A stretch of 64,000 nucleotides of DNA from Rhodothermales bacterium. GTDB lineage: Bacteria > Bacteroidota > Rhodothermia > Rhodothermales > UBA10348. Position numbers and translations under genes: made by a program. The DNA lies in assembly GCA_028284865.1 (NCBI GenBank), contig JANQQV010000006.1, positions 1-64,000 on the forward strand, written 5' to 3'. Under the pieces are notes generated by a model, which did no database searches, was not told the origin of the DNA, and was given only the letters and a program-made list of their open reading frames with translations. Of the stretch, positions 53,989 to 63,323 are shown in pieces (the first letter of the stretch is position 1; each line of letters begins with the position of its first letter).

Positions 53989-55884
53989 TTACCCAACTTG
54001 GAGCAGGTGCAACACGAATCGGACCTGATCCCAGTTGAAGAGTGACCATCCGATCATGGCTACAGCGCCAACAACCAGCGGGTGAACCAGCCACACGATT
54101 CCGACGACCCATGGGGCTACGTTTGTGATCTTGAACAGATCGTACGACGTGCGGATCGTGGCCCAGAAGGCCGTGGCAATCCAGGCCATTGCCAGCAGCA
54201 GAATGGACCAGGCCGGGTTGCCTTGGGTTGCCTGCAATGTCATGGCCAGCGGTAGCAAAATCAGCACTTGCCAGCGGGGCCAGGAGGCCAGCATGAGTGC
54301 TTGACTGGGCAGCAATCGGGCTCGGCGACCTGTGACGACCATCCAGATCCCCATCCAAATGGACGTCGAAATGAGGGTTGCACTTCCGATCAGTACAGTC
54401 AGCACAAACGGCGCGTTCATGATGGAGGTGATGGAATCCCTCGTCCCCTCGCCCAAAAGGCGATGCCAGTGAACCGCCAACGGAAGGTCCTTCAGACCGA
54501 TGATGACGAAGGACCCGATAAGGCCGATCGAAAGCCCGGTCACCGTGAGAATGGCTGTGCTGGTCAGCGGCAGCACTTCCCGCGCTTCACGGACAGCGTT
54601 TCGAAAGAAGCCGTGGGCGAAGAAGTAGCGCGGAATCATTCCCCGGAATCGGGGACTTCCCGCGTACATCAGGGCAGCCAGTGACAGCATGAGCCACCCC
54701 AATACAGAAAACCAGGGTCGAGCTTCTTCCAACTCATTTCCCCGGTCGAAGGCAAATGTGTCCTGCAGACCAAGCAGGATCCCGCGCACGACCTGCAGCG
54801 CAGGCCGTGGATCAGATTCAGACGTGTACAGTCCGTAGTCACGTCCCCATGGATCGGGCAGGTCAGCTGCACCCGAAGGTTGGTCGCGCCACCGATGCAC
54901 GAATACGTGGGAAAGCGAAGAGCCTCGTACCCGATTCAAGGCATCCTCCATGAAACGGGCTTGAGCATGTGAACTGCCCAAAACGGCCCAACCCTGTGCA
55001 TCAGGCCGCGTGATCGCCGTACCCAGGCCGGCCACCCCGCGGCGAATGCTCGATTCAGCACCCGCGCGCTCAACGGCCCGATCCAGACGTTCGAGATCAC
55101 CGAAAGGTGAAAGATGATCATCCAATACGAAGTCCACCGACGCGTAGCAGCGATCACCCTCGCCGAATTGCGTCGTGTAGTACGCCTCTCTTCCTTCCTG
55201 ATTGATGCGCTCCGCAACCCGGTCTATCGCGTCGCACGCGCTGGTCGATCGTGTATCGGACAGACGCGTGATACCGATCGGGCCGGCGGAGGCATATCCC
55301 CTTCCGGCCTCGAACAGCAGTGTGAGCAGGGAGTCGCTCGTGGCCAGCTCGCGGGTGAGCGCTCCAGCACCAAGCTGGGTGATCGGCAGCTCGATGAACA
55401 GCGTCAGACCCAGGGACTCGGCCAAGGCATAGAATTCGCGATCGAATACCGGCGGCATCCGCACTGCGGAGAACCCGACTTCGGCAATTTCCACCAGGTC
55501 GCCCGCTGCATCCATGAAGTCGCCTGACGCCACCCAATCGACTCCAATAATGGGTCCGGCGAAGGTGGCAGGCGCAGCGGAGAAATCTTGCCCTGTGTTT
55601 GGCTCGTACTGCGCGAGGGCGCGCTGATCCATACCCATCCACACCAGCAGCACGAGAATGCCGATGCAAGTGCGAGAAAGAAAGTTGACGCGTCGGATCA
55701 CAGGTGACGATGGACTACGTGCGGCCGGTGGATGGGCTGTGGGTCTCAGGGGTGCCTGAGGTGTGTCTGAAGTGTTCGGGGAGCGAGCCAGGAGAGAGCA
55801 GTATGCCTGATGCGAATCTGGTGTCTGCAAAATAGGGGATCGTCCGTTACCAGCCCTCGAACGATCGACGTCCATATTGATCAT
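53989..55884 (-). CDS. Glycoside-hydrolase-like barrel plus multi-helix membrane protein
   Basis: A 631-residue protein in two parts. A hydrophobic segment (CIGILVLLVWMGMDQRALAQ) near residue 75 leads to ~300 extracytoplasmic residues that look like a glycoside hydrolase TIM barrel (IIGVDWVASGDFMDAA, GFSAVRMPPVFDREFYALAESLGLTLFIELP). The second half has about six membrane helices (from WFSVLGWLMLSLAALMYAG) resembling YIP1-type domains. Catalytic acids cannot be assigned with confidence. Two ATGs at this end are possible (nine bases apart); longer frames would run through the ftsZ terminator. Function unknown, perhaps polysaccharide handling. Confidence 0.65.
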   Translation of the reverse strand: MINMDVDRSRAGNGRSPILQTPDSHQAYCSLLARSPNTSDTPQAPLRPTAHPPAARSPSSPVIRRVNFLSRTCIGILVLLVWMGMDQRALAQYEPNTGQDFSAAPATFAGPIIGVDWVASGDFMDAAGDLVEIAEVGFSAVRMPPVFDREFYALAESLGLTLFIELPITQLGAGALTRELATSDSLLTLLFEAGRGYASAGPIGITRLSDTRSTSACDAIDRVAERINQEGREAYYTTQFGEGDRCYASVDFVLDDHLSPFGDLERLDRAVERAGAESSIRRGVAGLGTAITRPDAQGWAVLGSSHAQARFMEDALNRVRGSSLSHVFVHRWRDQPSGAADLPDPWGRDYGLYTSESDPRPALQVVRGILLGLQDTFAFDRGNELEEARPWFSVLGWLMLSLAALMYAGSPRFRGMIPRYFFAHGFFRNAVREAREVLPLTSTAILTVTGLSIGLIGSFVIIGLKDLPLAVHWHRLLGEGTRDSITSIMNAPFVLTVLIGSATLISTSIWMGIWMVVTGRRARLLPSQALMLASWPRWQVLILLPLAMTLQATQGNPAWSILLLAMAWIATAFWATIRTSYDLFKITNVAPWVVGIVWLVHPLVVGAVAMIGWSLFNWDQVRFVLHLLQVG

Positions 55885-55911
55885 TTCGGCTGGTATGACC
55901 TGCACCAATTG

Positions 55912-55952
55912 GACTAAAAAAGTGGCGCGGGCCCCCTTTCGGGGGCCCGCGC
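55912..55952 (-). terminator. Intrinsic terminator of the division cluster
   Basis: On the minus strand a perfect 12-bp stem (GCGCGGGCCCCC / GGGGGCCCGCGC, loop GAAA on that strand) is followed by CACTTTTTTAG, a classic Rho-independent terminator. It lies about 190 nt beyond the ftsZ stop, closing the murD-ftsZ run, and just before the next minus-strand gene. The gap between it and ftsZ holds no gene that I can see. Confidence 0.92.
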
Positions 55953-56140
55953 GCTCCATACCGAACCAACCACACCTGATACTCCTACAGCCCACGAGCA
56001 TCAGGCTCCACCGACCTTGCTCAGGGGTCGGTCACAGCTCAAAGCCGTCAGTGGAGGGTTCGATCTCCATCGAAGCACACCTCAGCGAACCGCCTTCGGA
56101 GGTGCTGAACGCCGGTTGTACTTCGAATCTCTGGTCTCCG

Positions 56141-57418
56141 TCAGTCCATCATCTTGCGAAGGAATGCCGGGACTTCATTGTCAGACTCATCGCTTTCATC
56201 GGAGGAAGCGATTTCGTCACGCTTCAGCAGACGGACCCGCGTCGGCGATTCACTAGGGGTCTCGCTCGGACCACCATCGCCGTCACCCGAGCCCACGCTC
56301 AGGGATGAACCGCGACGTTCGTACGCAGGCGTATCGAGGGTCTTCAGCCCTTCCTCTCCCTTGTAAGGAATCGGATTCTGCGTGTAGGTCGGCGTGACGT
56401 CGAGAATCTTCTGCTGGCGCTTCGGCGCTTTCTGAGTGGCTTTCTCGAATCCGGTTGCGATGACGGTGATGCGCAGTTCGTCGCCCATGTTCTCGTCAAT
56501 CACGGTACCGAAGATGACTTCCACATCATCACCCGCTTCTTCCTGGATGATGGCCGTAGCCTGTGTCGCCTCACGGATACCCAGGCTCGGGCCGGCCGTG
56601 ATGTTGACCAGGACGTTGCGGGCACCATTGATGGTCAGTCCATCCAGCAGCGGGCTGGACAGCGCCTCGCGCGCGGCGCGCTCGGCGCGATTCTCGCCAG
56701 CGGAAATAGCCGCACCCATGAGGGCCGTGCCACCGCTGCGCATCGTCGTCTTGACGTCAGCGAAGTCAAGGTTGATCAGACCGTGGACCGTGATCAAGTC
56801 CGAAATCCCGCGCGTGGCATTGTAGAGCACGTCATCAGCTTTACCGAACGCTTCCAGCATGGACGTGTCTTCCCCGGCAATGTCGAGGAGACGCTCGTTC
56901 GGGATGATGATCAAGGTATCGACGTTCTGCTTGAGCAGATCGATGCCTGCCTGAGCCGACTTGGAGCGACGAGGACCTTCGCAAACGAATGGCTTGGTCA
57001 CGATGGCGACCGACAGGATGCCGAGGTCTTTACAGATGGCAGCCACGATCGGGGCGCCACCGGTACCGGTGCCGCCGCCCATGCCAGCCGTGATGAACAC
57101 CATGTCGAAGCCACGCAGGGCTTCCTCGAGTTCATGACGACTCTCTTCGACTGCTTCCGCGCCGATCCCTGGTCGTGCACCAGCTCCGAGACCCTTCGTC
57201 AGGCCGCGACCAGCCTGGATCTTGAACGGTGCCAGGTTGGCATCGAGCGCCTGGGAATCGGTGTTGATGGCATAAAAGTCCACCCCCGTGATCCCCTTGC
57301 TGATCATGTTGTTGACGGCATTGCCGCCGCCACCACCCACGCCGACGACGCAGATTTTGGCTTCTTCATTTGCCGCGTCATCGAACGCGAAATGGCTGCT
57401 GAACAAGTTGTTATCCAT
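56141..57418 (-). CDS. ftsZ: Cell division protein FtsZ
   Basis: A 425-residue tubulin homologue that polymerises into the division ring. The GTPase domain has the N-terminal VGVGGGGGNAVNNMI, the tubulin signature GGGTGTGGAP and the T7 region NLDFADVKTTMR. A variable, acidic linker leads to a C-terminal peptide EVPAFLRKMMD that binds FtsA and resembles that of Bacteroidota FtsZ. It is the last gene of the division cluster, 74 nt after ftsA, and is followed by a strong terminator. Confidence 0.97.
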   Translation of the reverse strand: MDNNLFSSHFAFDDAANEEAKICVVGVGGGGGNAVNNMISKGITGVDFYAINTDSQALDANLAPFKIQAGRGLTKGLGAGARPGIGAEAVEESRHELEEALRGFDMVFITAGMGGGTGTGGAPIVAAICKDLGILSVAIVTKPFVCEGPRRSKSAQAGIDLLKQNVDTLIIIPNERLLDIAGEDTSMLEAFGKADDVLYNATRGISDLITVHGLINLDFADVKTTMRSGGTALMGAAISAGENRAERAAREALSSPLLDGLTINGARNVLVNITAGPSLGIREATQATAIIQEEAGDDVEVIFGTVIDENMGDELRITVIATGFEKATQKAPKRQQKILDVTPTYTQNPIPYKGEEGLKTLDTPAYERRGSSLSVGSGDGDGGPSETPSESPTRVRLLKRDEIASSDESDESDNEVPAFLRKMMD

Positions 57419-57492
57419 TGATTTCTCCGAAGAACATGTTGGCTGTATGATGTCCGGTCCGGTTGAGCGGCCAGTCCGAACGTTTGCTCCGA

Positions 57493-58755
57493 TCAGAGCT
57501 CATTGAACCACCCCATCATGGCGCGCTTGATCTTCCCGACGACGTTGTCTCCCCCGGCCGAGGGATCCGTCGCGTCGAGATGATTCGTCCTGAATGGCGT
57601 GTTTCCAATCATTTCCGGGCGGAGTCCGTAGAGCACGAGCCCCACACCGGTTGCGTATTTGGGATCAGACACCTCCTGGACAAGGCCGGCTGTCAAGCCC
57701 ATCGGCCGTCCGATACGTGCGTCAATTCCCAAAATTTCTGCGGCCAATTCGGCCGTTCCTTTGGTCATGGATCCTCCGCCTGTCAGCACCGCCCCGGCGG
57801 ATAGATGACGGGAGAACCCACTACGTTTGATTTCGATGGCAGCGATCTCGAGGATTTCCTCTAGGCGCGGCTGGATGATCTGGGCAAGCGTCGAGCGTCC
57901 GACCCGCTTTTCATTGCGCCCGCCAACACCCGGGATGGCGATTTCCTCTTCCGGCGCCATCTCTACGATGGCCGTTCCGAATTCGCACTTCAGGGCTTCG
58001 GCCTGATCGCGCATCACACCCAGGCCTTTGCGGATGTCGTCTGTGACCTTGTTGCCGGCCACGGCCACGACGGCTGTGTGGCGGATCGTGTTGTCTTCGA
58101 ACACGGCGATGTCTGTCGTTCCACCGCCGATGTCAATCAGGGCAACACCGACTTCTTTTTCGTCCTGGTGCAGCACGGCAAAGGAGGAACCGAGCGGTTC
58201 GAGCACGATGTCGGCCACTTCATAGCCCGCTTTCTCCACACAGCGGTAGATATTCTTGGCCGCCGAGACGAGACCGGTGATGATGTGCACGTTCGCCTCG
58301 AGGCGCACGCCACTCATGCCGACTGGATCAGCCACGCCGTCCTGCCCATCCACGATGAACTCCTGCGGAATGACGTGCAGGATTTCGCGATCGGCGGGCA
58401 TGGCTACGTGCGTCGTGTCCTCGAGCAGACGCTGGACGTCGCCTTCGGTGATTTCCCCGTCACGACCGGAAATCGTGATCACGCCACGAGACTGGAAGCT
58501 CTGGACATGATCACCGGCGATACCCACGATCACATTGCGCACGGTGACCCCGGCCATACGCTCTGCTTCCTCGATCGCATCACGGACCGCGGCAACGGTC
58601 TTGTCGATATTCACCACGACGCCGCGATTGAGCCCCTCGGATTCGGCCACACCGACCCCGAGGACCTGGACGCGGTCCAGCTCATCTGATGTCGCGACAA
58701 CGGCACATACTTTCGTTGTGCCTATGTCCAATCCGACGACGATTTTCTCACTCAT
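57493..58755 (-). CDS. ftsA: Cell division protein FtsA
   Basis: A 420-residue actin-fold protein that tethers FtsZ to the membrane. It has the ATPase phosphate motifs VVGLDIGTTKVCAVV near the start and VALIDIGGGTTDIAVFEDN in the middle, plus SHS2-type subdomain 1C between. The C-terminal KIKRAMMGWFNEL is an amphipathic membrane-targeting helix. Its start overlaps the end of ftsQ by 8 nt. Confidence 0.96.
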   Translation of the reverse strand: MSEKIVVGLDIGTTKVCAVVATSDELDRVQVLGVGVAESEGLNRGVVVNIDKTVAAVRDAIEEAERMAGVTVRNVIVGIAGDHVQSFQSRGVITISGRDGEITEGDVQRLLEDTTHVAMPADREILHVIPQEFIVDGQDGVADPVGMSGVRLEANVHIITGLVSAAKNIYRCVEKAGYEVADIVLEPLGSSFAVLHQDEKEVGVALIDIGGGTTDIAVFEDNTIRHTAVVAVAGNKVTDDIRKGLGVMRDQAEALKCEFGTAIVEMAPEEEIAIPGVGGRNEKRVGRSTLAQIIQPRLEEILEIAAIEIKRSGFSRHLSAGAVLTGGGSMTKGTAELAAEILGIDARIGRPMGLTAGLVQEVSDPKYATGVGLVLYGLRPEMIGNTPFRTNHLDATDPSAGGDNVVGKIKRAMMGWFNEL

Positions 58756-59536
58756 TGGTATTGTTGGTTAGGTCGTTGGTGTACCCCGGTCGGGGGCTTT
58801 CCTGTACGACGACTTGGCCGTCAAAACGGAGGTCCAGACGCTCGTATTGCTTGTCCGCATGCTGTAGGACCTGTTGGTCCCAGAACATGAGCAGCTTGTC
58901 AAACCTGTGGGCGAAATCATCCTCGCCGAGAACGGCGGGAATGCTTCCATGCGGCGGGGCAGGCGTGAGATGGACGGTCCATCCTTCCTCTCCCCAAACG
59001 AATTCCGAAAACAGGGCGTCCATGCGACTGGATGCGGACGAAAGGTCGCGGATCAGTTGGCGCGTGGGTTCGTGATTGACCGGTTGCATCGGGTGCCATA
59101 CCTGTGATCGGGCGAACAACAGCGGCACGTCGTAGCGAGCCTGATCGGTGACGGGTAGGCGCCAGCCGTCTTTGTCTACCCAATAGGCGGCGCGCCCCTC
59201 GGCAGTCATCAGCAGTGCGATTGGCTCACGCTCCTCGACATTCACGTCGAGCACGCCCGATGGCAGTCGCGCCACATCCGCCACGCGAATCCAAGGGTGC
59301 CGGACGACCCGGTCTTCCAGCATCACCGCGTTCAAGTCGAACATCACGGCTCCCGTATCCACGCGCAGCAGGTCGAGGATTTCTTCTTCCTGGACATTGA
59401 CGTGTCCCTGGATGCGGATCTCCTGCAAGGTGACTTGTTGCACCCACTGCCAGGCGGTCCATCCGCCCCCTGCCAGCACGGCAAGGAGCAAGGCGCCGGC
59501 AAAGGCGCTTCCGAGTGTGCGTCGTCTATCCGTCAT
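58748..59536 (-). CDS. ftsQ: Cell division protein FtsQ/DivIB
   Basis: A 262-residue bitopic protein: a single N-terminal membrane helix (SAFAGALLLAVLAGGGWTAW) followed by a POTRA domain (LQEIRIQGHVNVQEEEILDLL), then a FtsQ-type beta domain (PWIRVADVARLPSGVLDVNVEER). It connects the FtsBL complex and late divisome. Sequence conservation is low, as usual, but position between murC and ftsA secures the call. The ATG before TDRRRTL overlaps the end of murC by 11 nt. Confidence 0.9.
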   Translation of the reverse strand: MTDRRRTLGSAFAGALLLAVLAGGGWTAWQWVQQVTLQEIRIQGHVNVQEEEILDLLRVDTGAVMFDLNAVMLEDRVVRHPWIRVADVARLPSGVLDVNVEEREPIALLMTAEGRAAYWVDKDGWRLPVTDQARYDVPLLFARSQVWHPMQPVNHEPTRQLIRDLSSASSRMDALFSEFVWGEEGWTVHLTPAPPHGSIPAVLGEDDFAHRFDKLLMFWDQQVLQHADKQYERLDLRFDGQVVVQESPRPGYTNDLTNNTNE

Positions 59537-61013
59537 GGCGACCCTCCCCGGCTTGGACTTCGACGGCTTGGATATCAAGAGTGACATCCGTGTCGACCCC
59601 TTCCATCTCGATCAGACGATTTGCGATAGCCCGATTCTGACGCCAAATGTCGCCGGCGCCCAGAGTCAGGATGACGTCTCCCGGACGACTCAATTCAAGC
59701 ACCGTATCGACCAAGTTCTCCTTGACCGGCTCGTACGTCACATCCGGATGGCCCGCTGCCCGTGCAGCATCAGCTATCAGTTTGCCGGTTACGCCCGGTT
59801 CGGGTGCTTCGCGGGCCGGATAGATACCCATGCAGACCAGTACATCCGCATCGAAGAACGATCCACCGAATTCCGTCACGAACTGACGCGTCCGCGAATA
59901 CAGATGCGGCTGAAAAACAGCAACCAGGCGACGATCCGGCCAGCATCCCGCTGCCGCATCGAGCGTCGCCCGCACCTCAGTCGGGTGATGGGCATAGTCA
60001 TCGATCACCAACCGTTCTGATGCGTCAGCAATCTCGTGCATCCGGCGATCCACCCCATCAAATGAGGCCACGCCGCTGGCAATTTCGTCGAACTGCATGT
60101 CCAGCTCAAGCCCAACTGCAATGGCCGCAAGCGCATTGAGCACGTTGTGACGCCCTGGGGCGTTGAGGACGATGGGACCCAGCTTGGTATCGCCCTCCCA
60201 CAGATCGAAGGTCATCCGCGGACCATCCTGCAGGATGTTCTCGGCCCGGATGTGCGCCCCACGCAGCGTGCCATAGGTCACGACCCGGCGATCGATCTCG
60301 GGCAGAATGCCCCGCACATTGTCGTCGTCCAGGCAGCAAATCGCAGCACCGAAGAAAGGGACACTCGTCGCGTACTGAATGAAGGCCTGCCGGATATCGT
60401 CCAGATCCCGATAACAATCGAGGTGGTCGGCATCAATATTGGTGATGACGGCCAACGCTGGAGTCAGGCGCAGGAAGGTCCTGTCGTATTCGTCAGCCTC
60501 AATCAGGATGATATCCCCTTCGCCGGACACGGCATTCGATCCGAATGCAGCCACTTTACCTCCCACAATCACCGTGGGATCGAATGCGCCCGCGCTGATC
60601 ACGTGACCAGCCATGGTCGTCGTAGTCGTCTTCCCGTGCGTTCCGGCAATCCCGACGCCGAACTTCATGCGCATCAGCTCACCGAGCATCTCACTACGCG
60701 CAATCACTGGAATGCGGGCGCTGCGAGCGGCCATCGTTTCCGGGTTTTCCGCAGGATCGACGGCCGATGAATGAACGACCACGCAGGCACCTTTCTCCTG
60801 TCCGGCCTCGTGACCCAGATGAATACGGGCGCCGGATTCTTCCAAATGCCGCGTCACGGCGCTTTCGTTCAGGTCAGATCCGCTGACCTCATACCCCCGT
60901 CGCAACAGGACTTCGGCAATCGAGCTCATCCCGATTCCCCCGATACCCACCATGTGGACATGGCGGATGCGGCCAAAAATGGGCTGGCGGCGATGCATGG
61001 ATTGCGAATTCAT
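59526..61013 (-). CDS. murC: UDP-N-acetylmuramate--L-alanine ligase
   Basis: A 495-residue Mur ligase that adds L-alanine to UDP-MurNAc with ATP. The N-terminal Rossmann domain has VHMVGIGGIGMSSIAEVLL; the ATP loop is GTHGKTTTTTM; the central domain includes EADEYDRTFL and TNIDADHLDCY; the C-terminal domain has DDYAHHPTEV. The ATG before NSQSMHRRQ was chosen, overlapping the stop of murG by 4 nt. The longer frame upstream lies inside murG. Confidence 0.96.
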   Translation of the reverse strand: MNSQSMHRRQPIFGRIRHVHMVGIGGIGMSSIAEVLLRRGYEVSGSDLNESAVTRHLEESGARIHLGHEAGQEKGACVVVHSSAVDPAENPETMAARSARIPVIARSEMLGELMRMKFGVGIAGTHGKTTTTTMAGHVISAGAFDPTVIVGGKVAAFGSNAVSGEGDIILIEADEYDRTFLRLTPALAVITNIDADHLDCYRDLDDIRQAFIQYATSVPFFGAAICCLDDDNVRGILPEIDRRVVTYGTLRGAHIRAENILQDGPRMTFDLWEGDTKLGPIVLNAPGRHNVLNALAAIAVGLELDMQFDEIASGVASFDGVDRRMHEIADASERLVIDDYAHHPTEVRATLDAAAGCWPDRRLVAVFQPHLYSRTRQFVTEFGGSFFDADVLVCMGIYPAREAPEPGVTGKLIADAARAAGHPDVTYEPVKENLVDTVLELSRPGDVILTLGAGDIWRQNRAIANRLIEMEGVDTDVTLDIQAVEVQAGEGRHDG

Positions 61014-62140
61014 GCGATTCGACCTCCAGCCAATTCGAGTACATCCCGTGCGATATCCGCAGCCGCATCCGGGCGTGCGAGACGCCGGGCCTCTTTTCCC
61101 ATCCGCTCCAGGCGATCCGTGTCGTCCAGCAGCGTCGTGATGGTTGAGCGGAATGAATCGGCGAGCTCGGATTCGGGCAGCAATTGAGCGGCACCAGCGC
61201 GCTCGAGACTCCTCGCATTGCGCGTCTGATGATCTTCTGCCACATTCGGCGAAGGTATCAGCAACGCGGCGGACCCCGTGAGCATCAGCTCCGAACACGT
61301 CGAAGCGCCAGCGCGACAAACCACCAGATCGGCAGCATTGTAGGCCATGTCCATTCTCGACACGTAGCGTAGCAGGCGCAGATTGGCGTGTTCGGGGATC
61401 GATTCCTTGAATCGATCGAAGTAGCGATCCCCAGTCTGCCAGATCACCGCCGTCCCGCGGCGTGCGAGCAGCGTGCGAACACAGCCTGCCATGGCTTCAT
61501 TCATCGCCTGGCTTCCCAGACTGCCACCGGTCATGAATACGACCCGATCCGCGTCTTGAAGATCGAAGTGCCGGCGAGCCTCCTCGGCCGACGGCAACGT
61601 GAGCGACGTTCGTACCGGATTGCCCGTCAATCGACAACGATCCCCCATTCCGTTCGGGACCGCCTCCTGGAAAGCGACATGGATGCGATCGGCAAACCGG
61701 ATGCCCACCCGATTCGTCAGCCCCATGAAGGCGTTCTGTTCTTGCAACACAACCGGCCGACTCAGTGCCCTGGCGGCCAGAATGACGGGAAGCGCCACAT
61801 ACCCACCCGTTCCGACAATCACATCTGCGTCGAAGTGGCGGATCAGGGCATGAGCCTCGACCAGACCTCGAGCGACCACGAATGGCATGGTCAGATTCTT
61901 GGCGCTCAGCTTGCGCTGAAGGCCACGTACGGAGACGTGGTGAATGGCATACCCGGCTTCGGGCACGATGCGCCACTCAATGTTGGATCGGGATCCTGCA
62001 AACTCCACCACGGCCCGGGGGGCTTTCTCGCGGATGGCGTCGGCAATGGCAATGGCCGGGTATGCGTGGCCTCCCGTGCCGCCTCCGACCATCAGGATGC
62101 GTGGTGCGTCCGCGCGTGCTATGAGACTCCGGGTGCTCAT
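61010..62140 (-). CDS. murG: Undecaprenyl-PP-MurNAc-pentapeptide GlcNAc transferase
   Basis: A 376-residue GT-B glycosyltransferase that adds GlcNAc to lipid I, making lipid II, on the inner membrane. Signatures are the N-terminal glycine loop MVGGGTGGHAYPAIAIADAI, GTGGYVALPVILAA, and the C-terminal donor site GGSLGSQAMNEAM and RAGASTCSELMLTGSAALLIP. Both ends overlap neighbours by 4 nt (ATGA type), so ftsW, murG and murC are translationally coupled. Confidence 0.97.
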   Translation of the reverse strand: MSTRSLIARADAPRILMVGGGTGGHAYPAIAIADAIREKAPRAVVEFAGSRSNIEWRIVPEAGYAIHHVSVRGLQRKLSAKNLTMPFVVARGLVEAHALIRHFDADVIVGTGGYVALPVILAARALSRPVVLQEQNAFMGLTNRVGIRFADRIHVAFQEAVPNGMGDRCRLTGNPVRTSLTLPSAEEARRHFDLQDADRVVFMTGGSLGSQAMNEAMAGCVRTLLARRGTAVIWQTGDRYFDRFKESIPEHANLRLLRYVSRMDMAYNAADLVVCRAGASTCSELMLTGSAALLIPSPNVAEDHQTRNARSLERAGAAQLLPESELADSFRSTITTLLDDTDRLERMGKEARRLARPDAAADIARDVLELAGGRIA

Positions 62141-63285
62141 ACGCCGAGATCCACCTGCCTTGAGATATTGAGCAGAATACCCGCCATCATGCCGTTGGCG
62201 AGAAGGGACGTCCCTCCATAGGAGACGAACGGCAGCGGAAGTCCGGTCACCGGCAAGACGCCGGCGGAGACGCCCGCGTGAACGAACCCGTAGAAGGTCA
62301 GCATGACCACGATGCCGACGGCCAGGAAGAGACCGAGGGGGTCAGGCGCCTTTCGCGCCACCCGGAGCATGCCCCGGAAGAGGATGACCAGGAAGAGTCC
62401 GAGCAGGAAGAACGCTCCGACCACGCCGTACTCCTCAGCGATGATGGCGTAGATGAAGTCGTTGTAGGGCGCTGGCAGCCAATCGCGCTGGGTGCTCTTG
62501 CCGGGGCCTACTCCGAAGAGTCCACCGTGGGCGATGGCCAGTCGGGCTTGTTCGGACTGGAATTGCTCGTCCGATTTGGAGAACACCTCTTCGGCCGTCG
62601 TGTGCGGGAAGAGCTTGATACCGACATAGGCTTCGAGACGTGCAGCTCGTTGCGGTGAGGTGGCCAGCATGCCGTAGGCCAGGATGGCGCCGAGAATCCC
62701 GACCATCATGATCTGAGCGACGCTGACCCGGGCCACGAAACACATTACCAGAACCGAGGTCAGCACCACGGCCGACGTCGAGAGATCTGAAATCCCGATG
62801 GCCGCAATCGTGATCATGATCCAGATGAAGATCGGGGCGAACGATCGGGTGAAGGACTTGATGTAGACCTGCTTTTGCGAAAGCAGCGAGGCCACATACA
62901 GGATCAGGGAGACCTTGGCCAGATCAGAGGGCTGGAACATCAATCCCGCCAGATTCAGCCAGCGGGCGGCACCCCCACTCACAACTCCCACGACCTGGAC
63001 CGCGACAAGCAATCCGATCGATGCGATAAGCATGTAGCGTGAGTACTTGGCCAGGACCCGGTAGTTGATCACGGAGAAAAGCCCCATGGCGCCGAGTGCC
63101 AGGCCGACCCGGAAAAGGTGCTTGAACAGCAGAGCCTCGTTGTCGCCACCGCCTTTCGTTTCGGCGAGATACCCGATCGCGCTGTACACCGACACAATGC
63201 CGATGGCACACAGCAGCAAGATGGCCCAGAGGACGAATTTGTCCACTGCGCCGGAGTCGGGACCGCGAAAAGTCAGGACCTGCAT
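62137..63285 (-). CDS. ftsW: SEDS peptidoglycan polymerase FtsW
   Basis: A 382-residue protein with about ten membrane helices of the SEDS family. Hallmarks are LAGLMFQPSDLAKVSLILY, the extracellular loop GLFGVGPGKSTQRDWLPAPYNDFIYAIIAEE (in parts GVGPGKSTQ and PYNDFIYAIIAEE), and the last helices with LPLPFVSYGGTSLLANGM. It polymerises lipid II with its partner PBP during division. The following murD stop is 38 nt away upstream. Confidence 0.96.
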   Translation of the reverse strand: MQVLTFRGPDSGAVDKFVLWAILLLCAIGIVSVYSAIGYLAETKGGGDNEALLFKHLFRVGLALGAMGLFSVINYRVLAKYSRYMLIASIGLLVAVQVVGVVSGGAARWLNLAGLMFQPSDLAKVSLILYVASLLSQKQVYIKSFTRSFAPIFIWIMITIAAIGISDLSTSAVVLTSVLVMCFVARVSVAQIMMVGILGAILAYGMLATSPQRAARLEAYVGIKLFPHTTAEEVFSKSDEQFQSEQARLAIAHGGLFGVGPGKSTQRDWLPAPYNDFIYAIIAEEYGVVGAFFLLGLFLVILFRGMLRVARKAPDPLGLFLAVGIVVMLTFYGFVHAGVSAGVLPVTGLPLPFVSYGGTSLLANGMMAGILLNISRQVDLGV

Positions 63286-63323
63286 GAGGATGGTGGTTGA
63301 GAGCGAATCTCAGGTGGTTGATG

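Noticed and set aside
61014-61319. Upstream extension of the murC frame
   Set aside because: It lies wholly inside murG on the same strand and is arginine/glycine-rich shadow sequence.
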